The notes under the pieces: generated by a model
Told to the model about the DNA's origin: nothing
The model's input: only the letters and a program-made list of their open reading frames with translations
Databases searched by the model: none
Part shown: piece by piece, positions 23,323 to 36,115 of the stretch
Numbering within the stretch: position 1 is the first letter of the stretch
Layout: each line of letters starts with the position of its first letter
Assembly (NCBI GenBank): GCA_009761415.1
Contig: QUOL01000002.1
Coordinates: 1,240,001 to 1,304,000, forward strand
From: Sarcomyxa edulis
Taxonomy: Eukaryota; Basidiomycota; Agaricomycetes; Agaricales; Mycenaceae
Length of the DNA stretch: 64,000 nt
Direction of reading: 5' to 3'
Made by a program: the position numbers and the translations under genes

Positions 23323-24984
23323 GTTCCATATAATCTTACTTCCAAAAAAATAGCCAACCGGCCGATTTCTTTTCTTTCTTCTCTTCGCCCATTCGCTATG
23401 AATAACATCCCTACTATTACCGTTCCGTTTTTATACTCTAGACCCCCCTCCTTACCTTGTACGCATTGTTTGTATTTATATCATACTCTCGATTTTTGTG
23501 GTTAGTGGCAAGTCAGTGATTCGGTAAATTCCGGCTGTAGTTCGTCGTTCAAAAATATGCCGAGCCATGTTTTGCTTCCGACCCCACTCTGTTTTTTTTG
23601 CACGCTGATCCACGTATTCATCCTCATATTTTGAAATCTTGCAGATCTCCAGCATCGATTCAACGTAGTTCGTCATACTCTGCTTGATTGCCTAACGACA
23701 CAACCTAGATCCTGCACTGCAACATCGGGAAGGTATTTTCAGCCGACGGCAGATGCTGTGCAACTCAATCGTCAAACTGAAAGGTACGCAATGCCCGATT
23801 CCCCAGACACTCTGACATCATGAACCTTGACATTGCAGAACCGATCCTAAGATCCGAAGGTTTATTGGCGAAATCCACGGTACCGACAAGGATGAGTTTA
23901 GCGCCGGACCTGTGTTGGTAGACGCCCTCCGATACTAGTCAGACCGATATTACAGCACATGAACATGTGCTCCGGACTCGCGGGCCTCATTCATCATGGT
24001 AATGGGATCTACCCAAGGCAGGAAATATCGGAATGAGGTATGAACTTGGGTCACCGTTCAGTGCCACGATTGCTCTTGTGCCATTGCGGCCTCTCATTGA
24101 ACCCAGGTGAGCTCACTCTTTGACTCACACGGTATACAAACAATAACATTCCTTCTAGGTCATCTAGAGTCGCCTTTCTCTTTGCGGAATTACCTCCGCG
24201 TCACCTCTGGCCCCGCATTTCCCGCGCATGTTCAAGATCCTTCGCTCTTACCAGCTCACGCCTCAGGCCTCAGGAGCTGATGCAGAACGCCGTGAAGAGG
24301 CTGATACGTGATCCTTGTTTGACGCATCAATAGACGCTGGTGAGCTATACGGTCTTGATGTCTATACATAGAAGGACATGTCTGCAGTGCTGTTCAACTC
24401 GGAACTATTCTCCTACAATCATCGTACTAAACAAATTGCAATGCACATCATGCCAATCGCGAATACCCTCTCACTGCGTTACGTGCGGCCTGAAACTCTT
24501 GTTTCATTGTGAAAGGCACAGTATCCTAACGTGCGCTATGCATTGATGTCGTCGAAAAAGACTGACCCAGGAACTAGGACGGGCCAACTGCTACAAGCAT
24601 CTACATTCACTAAAGAAACACTAAAGTATGTACACGTCTTAGGTTGTGTCTGGACTCTGGAATGCGTATTTGACTTGACTTTTGACTCTGAATGACTCTC
24701 TTAAACTCGTCACTCTGTCTGATAGCAACTGTCCAGGTCAAAAATCGACCACGTATTTTTTGTCGAACCTACGTGTCCTGTAGCAGTAGCAGTGTATTTA
24801 ACAGACTTGATTTTGTAGTCGTAAGTAATATACCTCGAGGTGATTGTTAGCGCCAAAGGATACACAGCAACGTGTCGGAGTTGAATTTTGTTGTCACACG
24901 GCTCACTCCAGCCCAAATTCCACCTCATCTCCCGCCTCAAACTACCTCTTCAGCGTCCTTCAATCCTTCTTCTCTACGAACATC
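23323..24984. other. 1.7 kb gene-poor stretch
   Basis: Only short frames are present. A minus-strand stretch at 23476-23676 is rich in charged residues (YEDEYVDQRAKKTEWGRK) but has no partner exon or motif. No transposase, repeat array or RNA gene was recognised. It ends with the ARF1 promoter and 5' UTR. Confidence 0.4.
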
Positions 24985-25821
<837 letters not shown>

Positions 25822-26322
25822 TGAATTTCTTTTTCTACGAGTTATACGTCCTTTCCTTGGCGTTGTTACACGTGTCACGAATCGTTCACGATTGGCGAAA
25901 ACCTATACACCGCTGTTCCCCCTCGCTTTTCGCTCATCTGTCCTCTTGCTACTTTGATTCCACTTTGATTCCCGCCTCTTTCAGTATTGTCATATACATA
26001 TCGGAGCAACTCGCTTACCCTAACACTGGTTTCTTTCAACTTTCTATGTACAGATATGATCGATGATCAGGGCTCTATAAAATTCTCCTTCCCTCCTCAG
26101 ACCAATGAGCCAATCGATGTTCCGTTTTGATCAAGCAGAACTCTACGCGTCCTTTCGCTCTTATGTGCCGAGATTGACGCGTTTATTCACCTCTCCGACT
26201 AAGAACCGCCCGCAGCGGCTTTGAGAGTTGAGACAGCCCAATGTACGCGCATATTCAGGACCGAGGCACAGTCGGAATAACAGCCAACATGTGGATGTAT
26301 GTATACGAAAGAAGATGTCCAC
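25822..26322. other. convergent intergenic region
   Basis: It separates the stop codons of ARF1 (plus) and SEC15 (minus). The content is 3' UTR-like, and no exon is supported. Confidence 0.5.
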
Positions 26323-29300
26323 TCATCCCGAAAACAGTCTCCCTTCCCCAGGAAATAATCTCCCAACAGCATCCGCTTCTTTCCTCCTCTTTTCCGCTAG
26401 TTCTCTTGACGGAGAATCCCGCTGCGTCGTTCCATATTTTGCCAGCTTATCAAGTAGAGCTTGAAGTCGTTTGTGTTTGACGACACCGTACGTTGTTTGT
26501 CGGTTAGCTGGTACCAGGTATTCCTGAACACCACCTTCTGATAGAACTATTGTTGTTGTCTGTCGAACGATAAAAATGTTTTGTTAGATAACGGAGAAAG
26601 AAACACAACGTCCAGGATACTCACAACATGCAATTCAGTAAAGACGGAGCTCAGATGCGCCCGACCGATCCGCTTGAATTCATCTTCGAGGAACTTAACA
26701 TCGATTAGAATGTTGGAGATAGCATTCTCGTTCATCATTGGTATATTTCTGCCTGTCAAGAAGTCCTATGGAGAATGAGCAGTCAGCTACCTCGTATCCC
26801 TCAGGATATCATAAAATGGCATACCATCAAGCATTCCGCTATATATGCTACAGCCCCCTTATATGCTTCATCCTTGTACTCCTCCTTGATCACCAGCGAA
26901 TCGACAACGGTGGTTAGCCAATTGACAAGCTCGTATAGATACATGCTAGGGGCGTCTTCTCGAGACTTTGGTGTCCAGTCATATTCGGAGAGCTCGAAGA
27001 AATCGTCCAGTTTGGAAGTAATGAGCTCGGTGATACGCGCTAGGGCACGGGAAAGCGTCGTTCCAAATGATGCAGATGCAGTCAGACGGATAGTACCTCC
27101 TCGCTGAGCAGACCTGAGCAAGCATATATAGCATAAGAAAATTGGGAAGGCCAAAAGTGTCGTTGCGATTGACTGAAAACATACCGGAGGTTTGTCAAGG
27201 ACCGCTCCAGCTCATTACACGCGACCTGGAAGTGTTCGAGGTTGGTGACAATCTGAGCAATTTGTGAGAGAGTAGAGGTGCCGGCGAGTCGTTGTCCTAT
27301 AGCACTGCTGATATGATTGATGAGAAGGCTATCTAGGGACTGGAAAAGGTAGTTAACACCCGACTCGACAAACCAATGAGAAGCAAATGGACTTTACCTT
27401 GCTCAGAAGCTCGTCAATATTTCGATGGTGCTGTGAGACACCCTCGACGAACTGATAGAACTTCTGAATGAAGCTGCGTATCTGTCAATCGATCATCAGA
27501 CAGGTATATCATCTTTCAATTGAGTTGGATAGACAAACATCCTGGCAACAGAGATAGAATGTTTGGGACCATGGTAGGTTGAGAGGAAGGGCGCTCCTTG
27601 ATATGAACAATTATTGGCTTGCTGAGTCAAGCGAAATAAAGTACTACCCACTGTTGTATTTGTTCTTTCTCAGGATTGCTTACCCACACCACCTCAAGCA
27701 CGGCTTCGACCTCGTTGGGTTGTTCGACTAGCATCGGTAGGTGGTCATCCTGGCTGACAATCTATGTCGTAAATACTTCATATTAGTTGATACTGACCCC
27801 GTTAGAATATGGAGACCTACATCATCGAAGCGTCGACTAAACTGTTTCTCTAAAAGAGTGGCATATTTCTCGAAGAGAAGCAAGATGAATGAATGCAGAG
27901 AAGTGGTAGAGTAGACGGACGACTAGATGAACGCCAACTTAGTTAGAATTCGCGAGTCTTGGATTACACGGCAAAATATTACCTCCAACGTCATGATGAA
28001 CCCAATGAGACATTCCTTGACCCGCAAGAATGCGTCAGGGTCCGTCTCAGTCCGAAGGGCACCTTCTATGGCCACTGAGAGACGAGATACAAGAGCGTCC
28101 CATAGCTCCTCTACGTCTCGCTCTGATCGAAAAGTACCTGTGGTTTCCAGGACATGAGTTTCTACGATGAAGAAACCGGAAATTTCCTGCGTGAGAGATG
28201 GCAAAGAGGCTAATGGAAGGGGGTACGGTAAGATAAGGTCTGATTGAGCCTGTGCAACATGACTACATCATTTAGCTTGGAGAAGATTTGGGTCTGCTGC
28301 AAACGACTAGCCTTTCGGTCAGCTTGGTACGATTTCTGGAGTTCATCGAGAGAGTCGAGGGTCGTGTATATGTGTATGCATTCGAAGAGTGGTTTGAAGT
28401 CAACGTTGAGTCTGTCGTTTTCGAGGACATTGACTGCGACACATGACATGAGATTATCAGAATATATGAGATCGAGATAGTTTGCACTTGCATTCAGTCT
28501 TTTCTGACGTGACAATCTCGACAGCGCTACCCACTCGACTCATCCGGAGAAGGGGGTCTTTCTCTCTACGACTCCTCCAGCGCCTTGTACGGGCTTCCAT
28601 GGCCTCCAGGGCTAATTTACCAACCTCGGCACTGATGTTCCTTATTTCAAGTAGCCATTGCTTCATAGAAGCTGTCACAGCGTCCTTGATTTGGGCACGA
28701 AGAGATGGCAATGATGATAATAAATGTTGAAAGAAAGGTGTCTGTGATAAAGACGTGGGCGGCATGCTCTGAATGTCTTCGAGGGACTATATAATATACT
28801 GCATTGAGATATAATATTCTGACAAGCATATAGCGTAAAGGACAAACAGACCCTCAGAGCGCTCCAGTATTTCCCCTCTTTGACCATCTCGCCCACGCGA
28901 TTTACGACGTCGAGAACTCTGAGACATGCTTGGAGAGTATCAATAGCCTCGTCCAGGTTTGATGCTGTCTTCTTTGACTGCAGAAGAGCGCGTTTCTTCT
29001 CCACGAGACCTCTCCCAAGCTGTGCGACGCTAGCATCTAAAGCAGTGATGTTCTGCTTCATCTTGTCCGTGTAGGACTTGACTGTGAAGAGAGTCGACAC
29101 AGAAGAGATGAAATCCTGATAGTTGTCACCACATATCTTCTCAATCTCAGCATCTTTGGCGTCGATGAGCGCCTGGACAGTGCGTAGAAACGATTCTTGC
29201 TGTCGGTTAGAATGTATCTGCTTGATTATGGGGCCGAGCTGTTCGAGATTCTCGGAAGAAGAAGATGGATCAAGCAGGTGTATCTGTTGTAGCTGTTGGT

Positions 29301-29343
29301 CAATGCTTTCCTGGGTAAATTGTGCTCGTCTGCGAGGAGGCAT
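26323..29343 (-). CDS. SEC15: exocyst complex subunit Sec15
   Basis: Exons 28852..29343, 28492..28786, 28312..28433, 27983..28249, 27821..27922, 27688..27761, 27539..27596, 27398..27481, 27185..27339, 26825..27113, 26625..26765, 26323..26559; 771 aa. The exocyst tethers secretory vesicles to the plasma membrane; Sec15 binds the Rab Sec4/Ypt2. N-terminal coiled coil (about 1-160), then SLEDIQSMPPTSLSQTPFFQ, ASMKQWLLEIRN, CIHIYTTLDSLDELQKSYQ, the LPWSQTFYLCCQDIRSFI block and the C-terminal helical domain ending EYLVPANRQTTYGVVKHKRL. Intron 28434..28491 begins GCAAGT and is needed for TEFNVLEND. Intron 28250..28311 probably also uses a GC donor, though a GT donor with a different acceptor (28240..28307) would drop three residues in frame. 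The 27597..27687 border (GTGGGT donor) is the least certain. Confidence 0.88.
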
Positions 29344-29918
29344 TTGGTGTCAAAGGAGTACAATCAAAAGCCAGGTCGCGCCAATTGCCGAGTCAAGTTT
29401 GGTTCATCCTTCTGCTCATAACACGACGTCCAACCGTTCCACCCAAATTCTACCAAGTCGCTAAACTACCGGGGAAAGCAAGGGGAAAGTGCGGTATCTC
29501 AGTCGACGCATGTATCTCCAGATTTGTCTCTTCTTGTTCTACTTTTCGGGAGAGAATTATCTTCGACACTGGTAGGACAAACCTCGGACAAACCTCGGAG
29601 GAATATCGGAAGGATGTGTTTACCAGTGTACCACTGTACCACGGCATTTCGACACGCCGTCTTGCTTTCTGCATTGCATTCGGTGACTCAGAAAATTCAC
29701 TGGAAACTGTTCCTTAGGGCAATCGTAGTGATCGGGCTTAGATTGCGACTTTTTGAACCCGTGTATATTGACGCGTAACGAGCTCGAGGCATATCGACCT
29801 CGGCCCATCCTTACTCAGTTTCCGTGTCCGACGATCGATCCGGCTCATATTTTATAGGGGGAATTTTTGGATAACAACTCTCCTCGATTCTTGTTCTCCA
29901 GCTACCACTCCCTTTACA
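29344..29918. promoter_or_regulatory. divergent promoter region of SEC15 and the HAD phosphatase
   Basis: 575 bp between two divergent start codons. On the phosphatase side, TTTTATAGGGG (29850-29860) combines a weak TATA-like stretch with AGGGG, the core of the stress-response element known from yeast, about 60 bp before the ATG. Function is inferred from position only. Confidence 0.3.
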
Positions 29919-31036
29919 ATGTCTAGCTCTGTAATCACCGTAGACGCCATGTGAGTCGTTACCTCCTCTTAGGCAGCGCAAACCCTCAATGTCACTCTGC
30001 TTCCAGCCTGTTTGACATGGATGGCACCCTTGTAGACTCAACCGCTGGAGTCATAGGTGCATGGGAATACTTCAAGGAGAGTTACCCCACCATCAATGTT
30101 GACCAAATCCTTAGCAGTAAGCCGATGCTTCCCTCGCTCTCCTCATCATGAAGTTGCCTAACCCTCTTGAATTTCTATCAGCCGCGCACGGTGTCAGAAC
30201 GGTAGACAATCTAAGAATCTACTGTGGGATAGATGATCCCGAAACACTTGAAGTCAGAACTCATTCTTCTATTTTATTTTCTCCCAACACTCATCTTATC
30301 CTCGTAGGCCGAAGCTCTCCGCTTCGAGCAAGCTATCGTTACAACCTCCACGCAGAACGGTCGGCAGGGCATTGTCCTATTACCAGGTGTTGCTGATGCC
30401 ATGAAGGAGGTCTGCAACACTTCCTCTCTTCGCCCCAAACCCAGAAACTGATCATTTACACGAAGATCGCCTCCGGACGCACATTACCCAACCCATGCTG
30501 GGCAATCTGTACATCTGCCACACGTGCATACGCGACGTCTGCCCTGGGTATAGCAGGTGTTCCGGTCCCAGATGTATTCGTCGCCTCCGAAGACGTCACC
30601 CAAGGAAAACCTTTGTTCGTATCTTCACTCAATACACGGCTCTAGTTCAAGCTTTCTTATGGACGCGTTAGCCCTGATCCATACCTTCTCGGTGCCCAGA
30701 AATGCGGGGTCAAACCTGAAAACTGTGAGCCCTTCTCCGTCTTCTCATCTGAAAGGAAGATGTTGACCTATTCTTAGGTGTCGTACGCGTTTATCCCTGT
30801 TCTGATCTACGAGTCGAGGTAACTGACCGGAATTGGTATGTTGTTAGGTCTTTGAAGACGCCCCCGCCGGAATATTGAGCGGAAACCGCGCTGGATGCAA
30901 GACCATCGGCCTCCTCACTACCCACAGCAGAGCACAGATGGAGGCATGCAAACCTGACTTCCTAGTGAAGAACATGGCAAGCGTCACGATGCGGAGAACA
31001 GCGAACGGCGTCGAGATCACCATGAATGCCGAATAG
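29919..31036 (+). CDS. HAD-family sugar/glycerol phosphatase (Gpp/Dog type)
   Basis: Exons 29919..29950, 30007..30116, 30182..30252, 30308..30409, 30466..30614, 30672..30724, 30778..30782, 30848..31036; 236 aa. Motif I LFDMDGTLVDS supplies the nucleophile Asp, motif II is AICTSATRAYA, motif III the Lys of VTQGKPFPDPYLLGA, and motif IV CVVFEDAPAGI. This order and the HGVRTVDNL cap match glycerol-3-phosphate phosphatases Gpp1/2 and 2-deoxyglucose-6-phosphatases; which substrate is unknown. Exon 7 is only 5 nt (30778..30782). Skipping it puts a stop immediately before motif IV, while including it restores CVVFEDAPAG exactly. Confidence 0.88.
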
Positions 31037-31446
31037 ACGTCGAGGAGCAATCACTCCAGCCTGTCTGTACGCGACTCATATGGTGCTTGAGCATGGTAAG
31101 TCGGGATATCCATAGATCATAATCTCATACTCTAGATAGAATGCTTGCAGTCATAGTAGAGTCTATCTTATAATACTTATGTCTGATTCTCGTTCAAACG
31201 ATTGACCAGGCTTTATCATAATGAAGGTGAAAAGATTACCGTAGTAAAAAGATTTTATAATAACGGACGAGTAAGGCAGTCACAAAGAGTAGGTAGGGGA
31301 GGTAGCAGTTGCGAGACAATAGTGGAAACACGGAGGACGAAGAGACGACTAGGCAAGGGAAATGAAGTAAAGGGTATTTTTAGTGTGCACTGATTCATGA
31401 AGAGAGAAATAAACCACACGGAGAGGAAGACAGATTAATTTCCTCT
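31037..31446. other. convergent intergenic region
   Basis: Between the stop of the HAD phosphatase (plus) and the stop of alpha-tubulin A (minus). It is A-rich, UTR-like, with no supported exon. Confidence 0.5.
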
Positions 31447-33312
31447 CTAATATTCACCCTCCTCCTCAGCATCAGCAGAGTCTGTGCCAACTTCTTCGTA
31501 ATCCTTCTCGAGTGCTGCAAGATCCTCACGAGCCTCCGAGAATTCACCCTCCTCCATACCCTCACCGACGTACCAATGCACGAAGGCACGCTTCGAGTAC
31601 ATAAGATCGAACTTGTAGTCTGCGTGAAACAAAGTCAGGAAATGTCATCAACGCTGCGAGAGAAAAGTGAGCTAACCGAGACGGCCCCAGGCAGCAGAGA
31701 TGGCGGTGGTGCTGTAACGACGCGTGAGTAACACTGAACTAACAAACAAGGAGCGACAACTGACTTGGAAAGCATGCAAAGACTACGAGTAGTCTTGGCG
31801 AGATCTCCTCCAGGAACGCAAGCAGATGGCTCATTGCAGACACCGAGCTTGAAACCGGTAGGACACCAGTCAACGAACTGGATACTACGCTTCGTCTTGA
31901 TGGTGGCGACGGCGCCCTGGGTGTCCTTGGGTGTGACATCACCACGGTAAAGCAGACAGCAAGCCACTACGACAAAGTCAGCATGTCATGATAGAAACCC
32001 AAGGAGGAACGTAACATACTGTATTTGCCCTCTTTCGGGTCACATTTCACCTGGGGAGCGACAAATTGAGCAAGGGGTTCTCAAGCAGAAAGAAGACGTG
32101 CATAGATACCATCTGGTTTCCTTGTTCGAAGCAAGCGAATGTCATCTCAGCCACGGAGTTCTGCTCATGAGTGGCCTTGTCGGCCGAGAGCAAAGGCGCG
32201 TAGGTGGCAAGGGGGAAATGGATACGGGGGAAGCTTAGCAATAATAGAAGTCAGGAATAATTTATAATGACTAAGCTAGATGGACTCACGGGACCAAGTT
32301 GGTCTGGAACTCGTTCAAATCAACATTGAGAGACCCGTCGAAACGAAGGGATGCGGTGACCGAAGAAACGACTTGTGCAATTAGCCTGTTCAAATTCGAG
32401 AAACTGGGGGATGCGACACCGAGGTTCTTCTTGCAAATGTCGTAGATCGCCTCGTTGTCAACCTAAGCGATATCAGCATCGTCATAAGGAGTCATGAAAC
32501 GCCATTCGTCAAACGTACCATGAAAGAACAGTCAGAGTGCTCGAGCGTTGTGTGGGTCGTGAGGACAGAGTTGTAGGGCTCAACGACGGAGCTGGACAAC
32601 TGAGGGGCGGGGTAGACGCAGAACTCCAATTTCGACTTCTTTCCGTAGTCAGTCGACAAACGCTCAAGTAAGAGCGCGCCAAAACCGGATCCAGTTCCAC
32701 CACCGAAAGAGTGGAAGACGAAGAATCCTTGGAGACCTGAGCAGTTGTCCGCGAGACGGCGAAGCTTGTCCATCACTGGGTCAATGAGCTCCTTTCCGAC
32801 GGTGTAGTGACCACGAGCATCTAAAGCGATAGATAAGGAAAACGACAGGAAAAGAAGACGCGCGTTGTTGCAAAATAGAGCTTACAGTTGTTAGCAGCAT
32901 CCTCCTTCCCGGTAATCATAGTCTCTGGGTGGAACAACGACCTGTAGGGACCGGTCTTGACATCATCGATTGCACCAGGCTCCAAATCGATGTATAGCGA
33001 CCGGGGAACGTGCTTTCCTGAGCCAGTCTCGGAGAAGAAGGTCGAGAAACCGCTATCGGTCGACGATGGAGAACCCTCCATGATACGACCATCGGGCTAA
33101 TAAAAAAGGCAAGATGAACTTTCGAGGTTTTTTGATGGAAATGAAAGACTAAGTACACTCAGACCGTGCTCAAGGGTATAGAGTTCCCCTATAAGAGAGT
33201 TAGCGCGCGCATTGGACGCGTAGAAGACGTGACGAGAGAAAAACGACTTACAGCAAGCGTTACCGATTTGGACACCAGCTTGACCGACTTGGAGAGAAAT
33301 GACTTCACGCAT
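31447..33312 (-). CDS. TUB1: alpha-tubulin, copy A (ten exons)
   Basis: Exons 33252..33312, 33157..33188, 32886..33096, 32519..32820, 32290..32462, 32110..32233, 32020..32050, 31765..31966, 31677..31711, 31447..31619; 447 aa. Signature GGGTGSG (nucleotide loop), start [39 protein letters not shown] (with the conserved Glu that drives GTP hydrolysis in beta-tubulin), WCPTGFKLG and the acidic tail EEEGEY ending in Tyr. The polymer subunit of microtubules. It differs from copy B, 313 bp upstream, in sequence and in having three extra introns (32051..32109, 31712..31764, 31620..31676), while total coding length of those blocks is identical. Confidence 0.96.
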
Positions 33313-33625
33313 TGTATCGTTGAGAGATTGATGAAAAAGAGGATGTTGTGGGGAGGAACAAGGTCGTCGTTCTCAGAAAGACGTGGTCAGAGGGCAAAAA
33401 TCTGGCGACACACAACAGACGTATTCAGCTTCCGACAGCCGACCGGTGCCGAGATTTCCCAAAACGAGTACCCACGTCGGTCACTCTGGGATACTTTTCG
33501 GTGTCGCAAATTCCAATGCATTGATAGAAGAACAAGTGTAGTAGGTAGGTATAGAGAAGGTATACGTGAAAGGGGCGTAAATTATAACTGTGCTACGAAA
33601 ATTAGATCCTGAAACCGGTCATTAC
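33313..33625. promoter_or_regulatory. gap between the two alpha-tubulin genes
   Basis: 313 bp between the stop of copy B and the start of copy A, both minus strand. It must hold the 3' end of B and the promoter of A. No element could be assigned. Confidence 0.4.
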
Positions 33626-35372
33626 TTAGTACTCTCCAGATTCTTCGATATCCGCAGAGTCGATGCCAACTTCCTCATAGTCCTTCTCGAGAGCAGCGAG
33701 ATCCTCTCTTGCTTCAGAGAACTCACCCTCCTCCATACCCTCACCGACGTACCAGTGAACGAACGCGCGCTTCGAGTATAGGAGATCAAACTTGTGGTCG
33801 AGGCGGCTCCATGCCGAGGAGATGGCCGTCGTGTTCGACAACATGCAAACACTGCGAGACACTCTCGCGAGATCACCGCCAGGAACGTATGCGGGGGGCT
33901 CGTTGCAAATACCAAGCTTGAAACCAGTGGGACACCAGTCGACGAACTGAATAGTGCGCTTGGTCTTGATCAAGGCGATGGCAGCACTAGCATCCTTGGG
34001 GACGACATCGCCACGGAAGAGCAACGCACAGGCCACTGGCACGACAGTCAGGTCATGTTTTCGAAGCGAACGTACAGACGAGACTCACTGTATTTGCCTT
34101 CTCGGGGATCACATTTGACCATCTGGTTACCGGTCTCGAAGCAGGAGAAGGTCATCTCTGCTACAGAGTTTTGCTCGTGGTGAGCTTTCTCTGCCGAGAG
34201 AATGGGGGCAAAGGTGGCCAAGGGGAAATGAATGCGGGGGAATCTGTAAACTTGTGAGCTGCGAGGGTCAAGAAACACGACGAGGTCACTCACGGTACCA
34301 GATTGGTCTGGAACTCGTTCAAGTCGACATTCAGAGATCCATCGAACCGAAGGGATGCTGTGATAGAGGAGACCACTTGAGCAATGAGCCTGTTCAAGTT
34401 TGTCAAGCTTGGCGATCCGATGTTCAAGTTTTTCTTGCAGATGTCGTAGATCGCTTCGTTATCAACCTAAGTTTCCGACATTTAGAGCGAGTAGAACTTG
34501 AATATAAAATCCGACGAACCATGAAAGAGCAATCGGAATGCTCCAGAGTAGTGTGGGTGGTCAAAACAGAGTTGTAGGGTTCGACAATGGAATTGGCCAA
34601 AGTAGGAGCAGGATACACACTGAACTCCAACTTGGACTTCTTGCCATAGTCAGTGGAAAGGCGCTCGAGGATGAGAGCACCGAGACCTGAACCAGTTCCA
34701 CCACCAAACGAGTGGAAGACGAAAAAGCCCTGCAGTCCAGAGCAGTTGTCCGCAAGACGGCGGACCTTGTCCATCACGAGGTCAATCTGCTCCTTTCCAA
34801 TAGTGTAGTGGCCGCGAGCATCTGTCGAACTAATTAGAGTGGGTCGATCAGATGTCTTTGACACTACTCACAGTTGCTGGCGGCATCTTCTTTGCCGTTG
34901 ATGAGAGTCTCTGGGTGGAAAAGGCTCCTGTAAGTACCCGTTCTAACCTCATCGATAACGTTTGGCTCAAGGTCGATGTAGAGGGAACGCGGCACGTGTT
35001 TCCCCGAAGACGTCTCCGAGAAGAATGTGCCAAAACCACCGTCAGTTGGAGCACCTTCAATAAGGCGGCCGTCGGGCTGGGAGATAGCGAGGAATGAGAT
35101 CTATATGTTGTGGACATGGGACTAAGTCGTACTCACACTGAGACCGTGCTCTACGGTGTACAGCTCCCCTGCGACAGATGAAAGCAAGATGAAAGATCAG
35201 CAACGTGATTCTATGATAGAGGAAGTACAATGGTATAACGACGCGTCGGCGGGTACATATGCGGTGGAAAGGGTACTAGAAAGATGGGACACGATGGCAA
35301 GCACGACTTACAGCAAGCATTTCCGATCTGAACACCAGCCTGGCCAACATGCACGGAGACGACTTCACGCAT
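33626..35372 (-). CDS. TUB1: alpha-tubulin, copy B (seven exons)
   Basis: Exons 35312..35372, 35137..35168, 34872..35076, 34520..34821, 34294..34466, 34089..34243, 33626..34035; 445 aa. Same signatures as copy A ([36 protein letters not shown], tail EESGEY). It lacks three introns present in copy A; its last exon of 410 nt equals the sum of A's last three exons. The first intron (35169..35311) is 143 nt, over twice the local norm. Copy B keeps more typical residues (for example [30 protein letters not shown]) and could be the main vegetative form; that is inference. Confidence 0.96.
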
Positions 35373-36115
35373 TTTATACTAGTACTAGATATGGAAGATC
35401 AGGTCAGTATTCATGATTTCGAGAAGTACTTGTACACAAGAACGGAATCTTACAGAGAAATCAAAATCAGGAAGAGGATGGTGCAACAACTGGAAAGAGG
35501 TTTCGAGAACATGTCACAGGCTAGAATGCACGCCATCATAATTTCCCACGTTTGTGGCCCGTGCACTCTGACACACCATTTTGCGCTAAGTACGACGATA
35601 ATATATCCCTTGAACATCCAAAGACGAAAAGTAACGAGTTACATATATATATCCTTATTACGACGTAGAAGAAACAGCCAATTCCATGTCAAGAGTCACT
35701 CGGCGACACCTCGGCATAGTGGGAAGGCTCCTTTATGAAGTCCTGAAGCTTCAATGATTCTTGAGCTCGCAAATCGTTGGTAACCAGCAGATCAAAGATA
35801 AAGCGTCAGCTCAAAAATCCGGGAGGAAGTCCACCTTGACTCCGAGTACGAAGCAGTCCCAATTGAACGTGTCAAGAGGAATATTGAGAATTTGGTTCGT
35901 TCACCTATCTATTGGAAGGAGAAGCTTGAAGGACTCGGAGAAGGCAGTCCACAGGACTCGCAAAATTGAAGGACCTGTTGGCATATTACATGTCGCGTAA
36001 GACACTTGACATTGTTGTATTATTGCAATCTGGAGAGCACAGACCGTGAGCCCAATGTGAGATGTTAGCCATTATGTTAGTTATGACGTAGAGCGCTGAA
36101 ATGAAAGCAATGATA
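35373..36115. other. intergenic, upstream of alpha-tubulin B
   Basis: AT-rich, with a TATATATAT run near 35643. The short frames on the plus strand are not supported. Presumed promoter of tubulin B. Confidence 0.4.

Noticed and set aside
33166..33612. Plus-strand frame over the alpha-tubulin A start
   Set aside because: Antisense shadow of exons, introns and promoter; no motif.
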